Source: CAZDET01 sp964504335
GTDB taxonomy: Bacteria > Bacteroidota > Bacteroidia > Chitinophagales > Saprospiraceae
Assembly (NCBI GenBank): GCA_964504335.1
Contig: CAZDET010000006.1
Span: 62,001-126,000, forward strand
Direction of reading: 5' to 3'
DNA length: 64,000 nt
Position numbers and translations under genes: made by a program. Positions 18,850-28,343 of the stretch are shown piece after piece (position 1 is the first letter of the stretch; each line of letters starts with the position of its first letter). The notes below the pieces were generated by a model, which did no database searches, was not told where the DNA came from, and worked only from the letters and a program-made list of their open reading frames with translations.

Positions 18850-19950
18850 ATGGGAAATCTCTACGTCACGCTTCGCTACGGCACACTTGCCGCAGTTCTT
18901 ACATTCCTATTAGGTGGTAGTTTGCAGGCACAGGATGCGCGCTTTGCGCAGTTTTATGCGGCTCCACAGCAAGTCAATCCGGCACTCACGGGTGTGTTTC
19001 CGGGTTCCTTTCGCTTTGGGGTCAACTACCGCGAGTTGTACGCTTCTATTCTCGGAAATGAATCTTATCGCACCATCAGCGCCTCGGCCGATTGGCGAAT
19101 GCCCATCAACAGGTCCGATTTTGCGGCACTCGGCTTCACGGCCTTGCGTGATCAAGTGGGCACTTCGCGTTTTAGCCGTACCCAGGGAGCCCTCAGCGGA
19201 GCCTACCTCAAGCAACTCGCCGGTGGCGGCCGCCGCGGCGTCGATCAGTTTCTGGTCGTAGGTGGGCAGTTAGGCTTCGGCCAACGTGGATTCGACTGGG
19301 AAAAACTGTGGTTTAGCGAGCAATTTTTTGTCGATCCCGACAGTCGCCGGGCCTTTATTGATTATGGTATGGATTCCGGCGAACAGTTTGCCACCGATCA
19401 AACCGATCTGTATCTCGATGCCAACGTCGGGCTGCTCTGGTACCTCGTCCAGGGAACCGAACGCAGCTTTTATGTAGGAGGTGCTATCTTTCACCTCAAT
19501 CGTCCCAATATCAGTTTTACAGACGATCAAACCGAATTGCTCTACCGCAAGTTCGTCGGCCATCTGGGTGGGCAACTCCCCCTCGGCAACAGCGATTTCA
19601 GCCTACTCCCGGCGGCAGCCGTCATGAGTCAGGGGCCTGCCTTTAGCGCCAGCGGAGGAGCCAATATCCGCTATGCGTACGGTGCCCGCAACCGACGCGC
19701 CAGCGATGAAATCGCCCTGCGCGCGGGCATTTGGGCACATGCCTCCAACCGCGTCTCCAGCACCAGCCTCGACGCTATCATCCTCTCCACTACACTGGAA
19801 CTGAATCGCTGGCAGTTGGGGTTTAGCTACGACCTGACCGTCAGCCGGCTTACCCAAAGCAATCAGGCGAGGGGGGCATTCGAGGTGTCATTAATCTACG
19901 TACAGCCACCAACACGCCGCAAACAAGCGGTTATTTGTCCGAACTTCTAG
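18850..19950 (+). CDS. PorP/SprF family type IX secretion system membrane protein
   Basis: A 366-residue outer-membrane beta-barrel of the PorP/SprF family. After a signal peptide (ending S-L-Q-A-Q) it has the family hallmark near the N terminus, D-x-x-F-A-Q-F-Y-x-x-P-x-x-x-N-P-A-L-T-G, then alternating strands and a C-terminal strand set (W-Q-L-G-F-S-Y-D). In Flavobacterium, SprF is needed for secretion of the adhesin SprB, and T9SS type B cargo genes commonly sit next to a porP/sprF-like gene. Here it lies 85 bases after a type B cargo, in the same direction, so a cargo-specific helper role is a strong inference. I prefer the ATG at 18850, which directly starts the signal peptide, over one 23 codons upstream. 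Confidence 0.92.
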   Translation: MGNLYVTLRYGTLAAVLTFLLGGSLQAQDARFAQFYAAPQQVNPALTGVFPGSFRFGVNYRELYASILGNESYRTISASADWRMPINRSDFAALGFTALRDQVGTSRFSRTQGALSGAYLKQLAGGGRRGVDQFLVVGGQLGFGQRGFDWEKLWFSEQFFVDPDSRRAFIDYGMDSGEQFATDQTDLYLDANVGLLWYLVQGTERSFYVGGAIFHLNRPNISFTDDQTELLYRKFVGHLGGQLPLGNSDFSLLPAAAVMSQGPAFSASGGANIRYAYGARNRRASDEIALRAGIWAHASNRVSSTSLDAIILSTTLELNRWQLGFSYDLTVSRLTQSNQARGAFEVSLIYVQPPTRRKQAVICPNF

Positions 19951-20030
19951 CCGCTCCGTTCCCTGCCCCCGTCCGATGAAACAAATCACCGCGCTCCGGA
20001 TTATATTAGGGCAAATCAAAACACCGGAAC

Positions 20031-22451
20031 ATGGCCGAGCACGAAGAGGGCATTAGCATAGAAGAAGTCGTGGAGGATGTCGCCAAACAAGCATCCAACG
20101 AATTACAGGTAGTCGATAACGTACTTCCTGCCTCCCTCGCCATTCTACCGCTGGTACAGCGCCCCATTTTTCCGGGCATGGCCCTGCCGCTCACCTTTAG
20201 TGGAAAGGAAAAACTCGACGTGCTGAAAAAAGCCGTCGAGGAGGAAGATGGATACATCGGTTTGGTGTTGACTCAGTCTTACAATGAAGCGGAATACACC
20301 GAATCGGACTTTTACGACGTAGGTGTCGCTTATCAGGTATTGCGGGTCGTTCCTATCGCACAGGGGGCCGTCCAGGTGCTTGGCCGGGGCATTCGACGCT
20401 TCCACTGCCTCAAGACCCAACTGGTAAAACCGGTACTGCGCTGGGAAGTAGAATACGCTCCCGACCAAAAAGTCAAGCCCGATGCCGATCTGAAGGCCTA
20501 CATGCTCGCCATCAGCACCGAAATCAAAGAGCTTCTGAAGCTCAACCCCATGTTTCAGGAGCAGGTCAACCTGATCGTCGCCCAATTAAACTACGACAAC
20601 CCCGGCCATACGATGGACGTGATGAGCAACATCCTCTCGTCGGAAAGTGCCAAGTTGCAGGACTTGCTCGAAACTTATAACCTGCACCAACGTGCGGAAA
20701 AGCTCCTCGACATCATCAAGGAGGAACTGGAAGTGGCAAAGATTCAAACCCGCATCAATAAAAAAATCGAAGAGACCGTCAGCGCCCAGCAGAAGGAGTT
20801 CTTCCTCCGGGAACAACTAAAGGCGATCCGCAAGGAACTGGGCATCGAAAAAGAAGATGGCGACTCTGTCGTCGAAAAATTCGAAGAACAACTCCGGGAG
20901 AAGGAGTTGCCCGAAGAGGTAAGACGCGCCGTGGATCGGGAACTGGACAAATTGAGAACCCTCAACCCCCAGTCGCCCGAATTTAACGTAACCCGCTCCT
21001 ACCTCGAAGTAATTGCCGACTTGCCCTGGGGCGTGTACACCGACGATAACGACAGCATTCGGAAAGCACGGCAAATTCTGGATAGAGACCACTACGGCCT
21101 CAAGGAGGTCAAAGAGCGCATCCTCGAATTTTTATCCACGGTCATTAAACGCGGCCGGGTGGCTGGCTCCATCATTTGTCTGGTGGGCCCGCCGGGAGTA
21201 GGCAAGACCTCCGTGGGTAAATCCATCGCTTCGGCTTTAAACCGAAAGTTTTTCCGCTTCTCCGTCGGTGGCATGCGCGATGAGGCCGAAATCAAGGGCC
21301 ACCGCCGGACGTACATCGGGGCAATGCCCGGTAAGATGATCCAGGCGCTGCGCCGGGTCAATACCTCCAATCCGGTTATCATGCTCGACGAAATCGACAA
21401 GATCGGAACCAGCTTCCAGGGCGACCCCGCTTCTGCCTTGCTGGAAGTCTTGGATCCCGAGCAGAATGATTCGTTTCTGGATCACTACCTCGATCTCCCC
21501 TACAACTTGTCGAACGTTCTCTTCGTAACTACCGCCAACCAGTTGGAAACCATTCCCGGTCCCCTGCTCGACCGCATGGAAGTGATTCGCCTCAGCGGCT
21601 ACGTGAAAGAAGAAAAAATCGAAATTGCGAAGCAGTACCTCATTCCCAAGCAGCTTGTCGAACACGGTTACACAGAAGACGAAATCGCATTTACCGACGA
21701 AGCCCTAGATGTGATCATCGACCACTACGCTCGCGAAGCGGGCGTCCGGAACCTGGAAAAGCAAATCCGCAAAATCATCCGCAAAATCACGTTGAAGCAA
21801 GCGGAATCGGAAAATATCGACTTTAGCATCGATAAAGACGACGTAGCAGCGTACCTGGGTAAAGCCGTTTTCCACACTGAACGGCTCTACGAGTCTCCGC
21901 CCGCAGGCGTAGTGCTCGGCCTTGCCTACACAACCATGGGCGGAGCGACCCTCTATATCGAGGCCAATGCCATTCCCGCCAAAAATGGTAGCCTCAAGCA
22001 AACCGGCCAGTTGGGGGATGTTATGAAGGAATCCTCCCTCATTGCCTACACGTACGTACGCACCTTGTTGACCGAGGCGGACGGGAACAGCTTCTTCAAT
22101 AACCACGAGGTCCACCTCCACGTACCGGCCGGTGCGACCCCAAAAGACGGCCCCTCCGCCGGTATCACCATGGCTCTGGCGCTTTTTAGCCTGGCTACCA
22201 GACGGCCGGTCCGCCAGAATATTGCGATGACGGGCGAGCTCACTCTAACCGGTAAGGTGCTGCCCATTGGCGGAGTCAAAGAAAAAACGATTGCAGCAAG
22301 GCGTGTAGGCATTCAGGAAATCATCTTGCCCGAAGACAATCGCAAGGATTTCGAAGAGCTGGAAGATTACATTCGGGAGGGCATCACCGTCCATTACGCC
22401 GATTATTTCGCCCACGTGTTGGAAGTGGCTTTCAATGAAGTAACTGCCTAG
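20031..22451 (+). CDS. lon: ATP-dependent protease La (Lon)
   Basis: Lon, a cytoplasmic homohexameric AAA+ serine protease that degrades misfolded and regulatory proteins. The 806-residue length is normal for LonA. The N-terminal substrate-binding domain (L-P-L-V-Q-R-P-I-F-P-G) leads to a coiled-coil region around residues 220-300, the AAA+ module with Walker A G386-P-P-G-V-G-K-T393, the V-G-G-M-R-D-E-A-E-I-K-G-H-R-R-T-Y motif and Walker B (V-I-M-L-D-E-I-D-K). The protease domain has the catalytic serine S709 in P-K-D-G-P-S-A-G-I and the lysine in the G-G-V-K-E-K motif near residue 750. The acidic N-terminal extension of about 45 residues before the conserved domain is longer than in E. coli. 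Confidence 0.98.
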   Translation: MAEHEEGISIEEVVEDVAKQASNELQVVDNVLPASLAILPLVQRPIFPGMALPLTFSGKEKLDVLKKAVEEEDGYIGLVLTQSYNEAEYTESDFYDVGVAYQVLRVVPIAQGAVQVLGRGIRRFHCLKTQLVKPVLRWEVEYAPDQKVKPDADLKAYMLAISTEIKELLKLNPMFQEQVNLIVAQLNYDNPGHTMDVMSNILSSESAKLQDLLETYNLHQRAEKLLDIIKEELEVAKIQTRINKKIEETVSAQQKEFFLREQLKAIRKELGIEKEDGDSVVEKFEEQLREKELPEEVRRAVDRELDKLRTLNPQSPEFNVTRSYLEVIADLPWGVYTDDNDSIRKARQILDRDHYGLKEVKERILEFLSTVIKRGRVAGSIICLVGPPGVGKTSVGKSIASALNRKFFRFSVGGMRDEAEIKGHRRTYIGAMPGKMIQALRRVNTSNPVIMLDEIDKIGTSFQGDPASALLEVLDPEQNDSFLDHYLDLPYNLSNVLFVTTANQLETIPGPLLDRMEVIRLSGYVKEEKIEIAKQYLIPKQLVEHGYTEDEIAFTDEALDVIIDHYAREAGVRNLEKQIRKIIRKITLKQAESENIDFSIDKDDVAAYLGKAVFHTERLYESPPAGVVLGLAYTTMGGATLYIEANAIPAKNGSLKQTGQLGDVMKESSLIAYTYVRTLLTEADGNSFFNNHEVHLHVPAGATPKDGPSAGITMALALFSLATRRPVRQNIAMTGELTLTGKVLPIGGVKEKTIAARRVGIQEIILPEDNRKDFEELEDYIREGITVHYADYFAHVLEVAFNEVTA

Positions 22452-22458
22452 CGCTTGC

Positions 22459-22466
22459 TATCTTTG
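22459..22466 (+). promoter_or_regulatory. Perfect -7 box immediately before pyrR-like start
   Basis: TATCTTTG is an exact TAnnTTTG match ending 5 bases before the ATG of the phosphoribosyltransferase gene. If used, transcription would begin at or next to the start codon and the mRNA would be leaderless. There is only a TTTC-like -33 element inside the end of lon. Confidence 0.4.
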
Positions 22467-22471
22467 AACTT

Positions 22472-22966
22472 ATGAAACTACTGACCCACCGGCAGATTGT
22501 ACAGAAAATTGAGCGCCTGGCCATCGAAATCCTCGAGCGCAATACGGAAGAGTCCGAGTTGGTTATGCTCGGCGTTAACAATCGGGGCATGCGTCTGGCC
22601 GAATTGCTGCACGAGCAAATCACAACCCTTTCTTCTTCTCCAATTCACCTGACCAGCATCCGGCTTAGCCCCGCCAATCCGCTCGCCACCGAAATCGTCG
22701 TTGGGAAGCCCGTCGCTGCGCTCGCAGATCGCCCCTTGCTGATCGTAGACGATGTGGCTAACACCGGCCGTACCCTTCATTACGCTACCAAACCGCTCCT
22801 GGAAATTTTGCCCAAAAAAATCGAAATCGCCGTCATGGTGGATCGCAAGCATAAATCCTTCCCCATCCGCCCCGATTACGTGGGCCTCGAACTCGCCACC
22901 ACCCTCATGGAAAATATCGATGTGCAATTCGAACCGGGTGATTTCGCAGTATTCTTAACTAATTGA
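22472..22966 (+). CDS. PyrR-like phosphoribosyltransferase
   Basis: A 164-residue type I phosphoribosyltransferase. The PRPP-binding motif is L-L-I-V-D-D-V-A-N-T-G-R-T-L (about residues 89-102), and the C-terminal half has the D-R-K-H-K-S-F-P-I-R-P-D-Y-V-G segment typical of PyrR, whose members bind uridine nucleotides and regulate pyrimidine genes or act as uracil phosphoribosyltransferases. The protein is slightly shorter than Bacillus PyrR (about 180 residues), and no pyr gene is nearby, so a regulatory role is not supported by context. It begins 20 bases after lon and its 3' end overlaps the 3' end of convergent mutS2 by 8 bases. Confidence 0.82.
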   Translation: MKLLTHRQIVQKIERLAIEILERNTEESELVMLGVNNRGMRLAELLHEQITTLSSSPIHLTSIRLSPANPLATEIVVGKPVAALADRPLLIVDDVANTGRTLHYATKPLLEILPKKIEIAVMVDRKHKSFPIRPDYVGLELATTLMENIDVQFEPGDFAVFLTN

Positions 22967-25355
22967 ACTGGACGATCGTCACTCCGTCCCCTCCCTGTTC
23001 GGGCTCGGGATGACGGACCTGCATGCCCGTCTTGTACTCGCGCAGTTTCTTGTGCACGGCCTTGCGCAAAGTACCAGAACCCTTACCGTGAACGATGCGA
23101 ACGCTGTCCGAATTCGCCATGAGGGCCTGATCGATAAAGGCTTCCACCGTTTGTAGCGCCTCTTCGTACCGCATGCCCCGGATGTCGAGCTTGTTTTCGA
23201 AGGTGGCAATGCGATCCACATCGGAAGTAACAGACTGTTTGCGTTGGACGCCCAGCGGAGTTTTAGCGTGTACCAGATCGCGTACCTTTATAGTCATTCG
23301 CATATCTCCCACCACAACAATTGCACGATTTTTATCGATACTTTCCACCTTCCCGGTGGCACCTCCGGTGCGCAATTTGACGAAGTCTCCCTCCTTGATC
23401 GGCTCTTCTTTCTTGCCGTTCGGAGCCGGTTGGTAGTAGATATCCTCCCGCAAGTCAGTAACCTGCGAAGCCAGATCCTCTTTGCTCTCCTTTACCTGGG
23501 CAGCTATTTCCTTGGCCTTTTCGAGGTTCTTCTCTTCCCGGATTTCGCGAATCAGCCGCTCCAGCTCCCGGTTTTGCTGGGCATTTTCCTGTAAAGCCGC
23601 TTCTTTCGCCTCCAGCTTGAGGCGCTTGCGCCGGTATTCCAGATCGCGGTGAAGCTGATCGTAGGTTTTAGTGAGTCGTTCCAGAGTTTGCTGCTTTTCA
23701 ACCAACTCGCGCAACTGCTCCTCTACCTCTTGCTTTTCGCGTTGCAGATCAATCAGTAATTCATCGACTGCCTTTTCGTTTTTGCCAATGCGTTGACGGG
23801 CGTACTTCAGTACGCGGCCGGGTAGCTTCGTCTTCTCGGCAATTTCGAAGGCGTACGAACTGCCGGGCCGACCTACGCGCAATTCGAAGGTGGGCGAAAG
23901 GGTATCCTTATCGAAATGCATGGACCCGTTGACAATCCCCTTCGTTTTGAACGCAAAGACCTTCAGGTTGCTGTAATGGGTCGTAATGACGGCGTACACC
24001 CGCTTGCGGTGCAACTCGTGCAGTACTGCTTCTGCAATGGCACCACCAATTTTGGGATCGGTACCCGAGCCGAATTCGTCGATTAGAATCAGCGTACGCT
24101 TGTCCGCTGCATCCAGAAAGTTGCGGGCGTTTTCCAGACGGGAACTGTAGGTAGACAAGTCGTCTTCCAGCGATTGCTGATCGCCGATGTCAGCGAAAAG
24201 CTTCCCGAAAATCCCCATTTCCGATTCAGAATCGGCCGGAATAAGCAAGCCGCACTGTACCATCAGCTGCAGCAACCCTACGGACTTGAGCGTAATCGAT
24301 TTGCCTCCCGCGTTCGGCCCGCTGAGCACCAGGACTCGGTTATCTCCGAAGAGCATCAAATCAAAGGGAACGGTCTTCTTACCCAGGTTGGCATTCTTCA
24401 AAAACAACAACGGGTGCCTCCCCTGAAGAATGTGCATATTCGGCTGATCGGTCAACCGGGGCAATCCGGCTTTCATCCGAGTAGCGAGCCGGGCTTTGGC
24501 CTGAATGACATCATAAGTAACCAGCACGTCGCTGTAGGCAGCCATGTGTGGTACGTAGGGCCGCAGTGTAGCACTCAATTCGCGCAGGATACGGTAAATC
24601 TCACGCCGCTCCTCCTGCTGCAAATCGAAGATATCGTTGTTGATGTCGATGACCGGCTCCGGCTCGATGTAGGCGGTGCGCCCGGTGGCGGATTCGTCGT
24701 GGATGATTCCGCGAATCTTGCGTTTGTGCTCGCTCGGTACCGCGAGAACGCGCCGACCGTTGCGAAAACTCTCTACATTGTCGGCGAGCCAGCCACGTCG
24801 CCGGTAATTGTCAATGACCGAGCGGAACTTGGAGTCCAGCTCGCGGTGCTTGCTGCCGATGTGCCGTCGAATCTTCCCCAATTCCGGCGACGCATCGGGC
24901 CTGATGTTACCCTCTTCGTCGATTACCCGTTCAATTTCCTTGAGCAGGTCTTCGTTGAATTCGATCGGCCGGATAATGTTATATAAATTGGGGTACGCTT
25001 CCCGTCGGTCGATGTTGAAAAAGCGAAAAATATCGCGCACGAAGAGCAGCAATACATTGAGTTTTTGCAAGCCTTCCTCCGGCAGCACGTATCCCTCGAT
25101 GCTCAGCATTTTGAGCTCTTCAGCCACATCTTCGTAACGGCCGATGGGAAAATTGTCCTTCTTATCCGTAATGAGTTGCAGCTCCGCGACCTCGTTCAAC
25201 AGCCGCTGAATAGTCGGTAAGTCTTCGATGGGCTTCAGTTCGCGAACGCTCGCCCTTCCCAATTCTCCGTAGCACTCTTTCTCGAGTAATTCTAGTACCT
25301 TATCGAATTCCAGTTTTTCGTAAAGGTCCCGTGGTTGCAGTAACATAGGTATCAC
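22959..25355 (-). CDS. mutS2: Endonuclease MutS2
   Basis: MutS2, a cytoplasmic MutS paralogue that acts on branched DNA or stalled ribosomes rather than in mismatch repair; it lacks the mismatch-recognition N-terminal domains. The 798-residue protein has the core/lever region, the ABC-type ATPase with Walker A G-P-N-A-G-G-K-S (about 346-353), the S-x-L-x-D-D-L-S-T-Y-S-S-R signature, Walker B T-L-I-L-I-D-E-F-G-S-G-T-D-P, a long charged coiled coil (about 520-640), a KOW-like strand region, and a C-terminal Smr nuclease domain (about 715-798) with L-D-I-R-G-M-R and V-H-G-K-G-S-G-T-L-R. In this Smr domain the first motif reads LDIRGMR. An alternative start three codons in (MLLQPRDLY) is possible. 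Confidence 0.96.
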   Translation of the reverse strand: MIPMLLQPRDLYEKLEFDKVLELLEKECYGELGRASVRELKPIEDLPTIQRLLNEVAELQLITDKKDNFPIGRYEDVAEELKMLSIEGYVLPEEGLQKLNVLLLFVRDIFRFFNIDRREAYPNLYNIIRPIEFNEDLLKEIERVIDEEGNIRPDASPELGKIRRHIGSKHRELDSKFRSVIDNYRRRGWLADNVESFRNGRRVLAVPSEHKRKIRGIIHDESATGRTAYIEPEPVIDINNDIFDLQQEERREIYRILRELSATLRPYVPHMAAYSDVLVTYDVIQAKARLATRMKAGLPRLTDQPNMHILQGRHPLLFLKNANLGKKTVPFDLMLFGDNRVLVLSGPNAGGKSITLKSVGLLQLMVQCGLLIPADSESEMGIFGKLFADIGDQQSLEDDLSTYSSRLENARNFLDAADKRTLILIDEFGSGTDPKIGGAIAEAVLHELHRKRVYAVITTHYSNLKVFAFKTKGIVNGSMHFDKDTLSPTFELRVGRPGSSYAFEIAEKTKLPGRVLKYARQRIGKNEKAVDELLIDLQREKQEVEEQLRELVEKQQTLERLTKTYDQLHRDLEYRRKRLKLEAKEAALQENAQQNRELERLIREIREEKNLEKAKEIAAQVKESKEDLASQVTDLREDIYYQPAPNGKKEEPIKEGDFVKLRTGGATGKVESIDKNRAIVVVGDMRMTIKVRDLVHAKTPLGVQRKQSVTSDVDRIATFENKLDIRGMRYEEALQTVEAFIDQALMANSDSVRIVHGKGSGTLRKAVHKKLREYKTGMQVRHPEPEQGGDGVTIVQFN

Positions 25356-25524
25356 TTAAACCAAACCAACCAAATGAGGGCAATAAGCCCGATGTGAGAG
25401 TGGCCGTTTGGTGGATTACGTTCTTGTAACCGCAAATTCCGCAAATAGATTTCTTCGATCCCAAATTTTGACCTTTAAACCGGATACTTCTCCACCTTAT
25501 CTTTCCCCTCAGCCCGATCCTTCA

Positions 25525-28209
25525 TCAGCGCACCCACCGGTAGGTCATTTTCACCAAGAAGGTATTGCGGATATCACCCCCAAATAGATCGTCTGCCAGC
25601 GAGTTGAATACGTCCTGGTTGGGATCACCACTGGTAGTAATACCCTGCGACCAAACCAGAAAGAGCTCCGAATTCGGGCGATACTCCCAGCGGGCCACCA
25701 TGTTGGACCGAAACTGAATAAAGCTGAAATCCGGATCGCCGAAGCTGTAATCCGTGTTGCCGTCTCGGTCTTCATCCACGCGATAAATGCCCCCCTCACT
25801 GTCGAAGCTTATCTGATCCTCCGCAAACACTACAAAGCGGTCATCAAAATCCAGGGCCATCGGATCGTCACTCACCCGGTTGAAGTTGGTGTAGGTCCCC
25901 TTAGCGATAAAGGGTTGCCCGTAGTACTGAATCGTGAAGTTAGGCGTAAGATTATAAGTAGCTCGCAACGTGACACTTAGGGTAGTTTGATCGATGCGGC
26001 CATTCAGGTAGGCGATATCGTCGCCAAATTCCTCCTGGGTGAAGTACTGTTCGTCGCGGCGGGTCCGCGACAAGCGGGGTGCCAGGGAGAGGTTCAAGGC
26101 ATTGGAGGGTTGGTAGCGGGTCCAGAGGCTGTAAGACGTGGAGCGCACCACGCCGTCGTAGGAGCCGCCGTTGTTGTAGTTGACGTTGACCTGCACACGC
26201 TTACGGCCATCCGAACCGAAGCCGAACCAGTAGGCTGCTCCCCGTGGGCGACGCAACAGCGGCCCTCCGCGCAAAATGTTTTTAGATACATCGAGCTGCT
26301 CCACCGTGACGCCCCCGTTGATATTCCAGAAGTTCTTAAACTGCCCCCACGCATTGGTATTGTAGGCGCGGTAAAGCGGCTCGCCCGACCAATCCCAGCG
26401 CAGATAAATATTCTGATTCCACTGCAACCGGCGGAAAATACCGAAGGGCTCTTGCCAGCGCCGCGCGCCCCAGGCAAACACGTTAAATTCGTCTGTATTT
26501 AGCAAGAAGCCTATATCGTTGAGTTCCAGTTCCGGCGACCGCCAGGTAATACCCGCATCAAACACCCACTTTCCTTCCAACTCACCAATCCGTACCGTGC
26601 CGCCCGTACCGGTGAGGCTCGTCCGGCTACTATCCACCTCGATGTGAGAGGCCCCGGGGCGCTGAAAAAGGTGCTCAAAGGCAGTTTGCGTCTCCAGGAT
26701 GGCGTCCGTACTGCCCTCCACGCGACTGAACACGGCATTCGCGCTGATGTACCAGGCGCGATTGTCCCATCGGTGCAAGAAATCAATACCCCCCGTGTAG
26801 GCGTTTCGGTGCAGAAAATCCAATTCGGACGTTTGCAGATTCCGGTTTACGGAGGTAAGCATCAGGCCGATGTTCGAGTTGCGATCGTTAAAATCCTGCT
26901 GCATTCGGCCAACCGAGTAAAACGTGAGCGGCTCTATTTCCGTTTTTCGGCGTTCCCCACCGTCGTCAATGACGGCAAATTCGCGTTCCGTCACGCTGCT
27001 GAGTAAACCAAGCGACAACCCACTCTGGGTTTTGCCACTCACCTTGGCCGCGCCAAGAATAGTAGTATTGGCCGGTTGATCGGCGTAGAAATTGATTGAT
27101 TCATCATTCGATACAAACCGGCTGGGATTGCGCCCGATCCGCCTTGAATAAAAGAGAAGATCCGAGTTGAAGGAACCTCCCGCCTCCGCCTCGGTTAGCT
27201 CGTAGGTAAAGATGTTTTGATTCTCTACAAAAAAAGGCCGCTGCTCCCGGAAAAATATCTGGAAGCCATCGAGGTTGATCGCTCCGGGATCGGCCTCCAC
27301 TTGCCCGAAGTCGGGATTGATTGTGTAGTCGACCGCAATGTCATTGGTGATTCCCAGGCGACCGTCCAGCCCAACGGATAGGCGGGTATCGGTGCGCTCG
27401 TCAAAGGGATTGTCGGGATTGTAATCGCCTCCGGTGCGCGCCTGACCGAGTACGTAGGGCTGAAACTCAAGAGGTTTGCGGGGTTTCACCCCCTTAATAC
27501 CGCGCAAGGTACCAAAGCGACTCACCCAACCTTGTTCGGCCTGATCGATAGGCGCCCAAGTGTCCATTTCCTGATAGCGAAACAACCGGCGCGTGCTTTG
27601 CAGCCCCCAAATCTGTTCGTTCGCCTTGCCGAAACGCAACTGACTAAAGGGGATACGGCATTCCACAGTATATCCCAACGAATCAGTCTGTGCTTTGGTC
27701 AGCCAGGTGGGATTCCAACTAGACTCCCAATCGTTGCCGTCTTTGCTGATAAATTCATCGTTTTTGACGCCACTTGCAGAGGTGGTAAAGGAAAAACCAG
27801 TACGCTTATCGTTGAAGCTATCGAAATTGACCTCGACCCAGTCGCCGGGAAAATCATCGCGTCGCCCCAGGCGCGCCTCTATCTTGCCGGGTTCGGTGTC
27901 GTAGCACCGCCAGGCCATATACAGGTAGCGGTTGTCGTACAAAATCTTGAAGAGCGTGCGCTGGGTGATAGAATCAATACTCTCTGGTTGCCACTGGTGA
28001 TACTCCGTGCTCCACGGCACTTGCTCCCAGGCCGCATCGTCGAGCCGGCCGTCGATCGATGGCGCTTCGCCATTAATCCGTTGCGTCACGTAGACGGGGG
28101 CTTCTTTTTCGCGAATACTCGTTGGGATGGGGTCTGCAATACCTTGGCTGAGTAGCCCGTGACAAAAAAATAGCAAACCCATTAAGGATAGGTAGAGGCG
28201 ATAAGTCAT
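25525..28209 (-). CDS. DUF5916 outer-membrane protein with CBM9-like N-terminal domain
   Basis: An 894-residue exported protein. After a signal peptide (L-M-G-L-L-F-F-C-H-G-L-L-S-Q) comes a carbohydrate-binding-module-9-like domain (about 45-240) recognisable from I-D-G-R-L-D-D-A-A-W and L-Y-M-A-W-R-C-Y-D; the rest is the DUF5916 region (about 260-894), a series of amphipathic beta-strands ending in a terminal aromatic/positive strand (K-M-T-Y-R-W-V-R), as expected of an outer-membrane barrel. The family is widespread in Bacteroidota and has no assigned reaction. The start at 28209 opens directly with the signal peptide; a longer frame to 28308 has an arginine-rich tail unlike an export signal. 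Ten consecutive A residues (coding strand) lie just upstream of the start codon. Confidence 0.88.
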   Translation of the reverse strand: MTYRLYLSLMGLLFFCHGLLSQGIADPIPTSIREKEAPVYVTQRINGEAPSIDGRLDDAAWEQVPWSTEYHQWQPESIDSITQRTLFKILYDNRYLYMAWRCYDTEPGKIEARLGRRDDFPGDWVEVNFDSFNDKRTGFSFTTSASGVKNDEFISKDGNDWESSWNPTWLTKAQTDSLGYTVECRIPFSQLRFGKANEQIWGLQSTRRLFRYQEMDTWAPIDQAEQGWVSRFGTLRGIKGVKPRKPLEFQPYVLGQARTGGDYNPDNPFDERTDTRLSVGLDGRLGITNDIAVDYTINPDFGQVEADPGAINLDGFQIFFREQRPFFVENQNIFTYELTEAEAGGSFNSDLLFYSRRIGRNPSRFVSNDESINFYADQPANTTILGAAKVSGKTQSGLSLGLLSSVTEREFAVIDDGGERRKTEIEPLTFYSVGRMQQDFNDRNSNIGLMLTSVNRNLQTSELDFLHRNAYTGGIDFLHRWDNRAWYISANAVFSRVEGSTDAILETQTAFEHLFQRPGASHIEVDSSRTSLTGTGGTVRIGELEGKWVFDAGITWRSPELELNDIGFLLNTDEFNVFAWGARRWQEPFGIFRRLQWNQNIYLRWDWSGEPLYRAYNTNAWGQFKNFWNINGGVTVEQLDVSKNILRGGPLLRRPRGAAYWFGFGSDGRKRVQVNVNYNNGGSYDGVVRSTSYSLWTRYQPSNALNLSLAPRLSRTRRDEQYFTQEEFGDDIAYLNGRIDQTTLSVTLRATYNLTPNFTIQYYGQPFIAKGTYTNFNRVSDDPMALDFDDRFVVFAEDQISFDSEGGIYRVDEDRDGNTDYSFGDPDFSFIQFRSNMVARWEYRPNSELFLVWSQGITTSGDPNQDVFNSLADDLFGGDIRNTFLVKMTYRWVR

Positions 28210-28343
28210 GTTTTTTTTTTCGAATGGGTGTCTTCGGTAATGACCTGCTGTTGGGCAAAAGAGTTGCAACTTGCGCGGCAAATTTCCGGAACAACCGTCA
28301 TAAACCATCTATCCAACTGGGAGTTTCTCCAGAAAACAATCCA

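Noticed and set aside
22472..22966. PyrR attenuation of a pyr operon
   Set aside because: No pyrimidine genes or anti-terminator structure are visible next to the gene.
24174..24986. 270-codon + strand frame opposite mutS2
   Set aside because: It lies wholly within a conserved MutS2 ATPase region and has no protein-family features.
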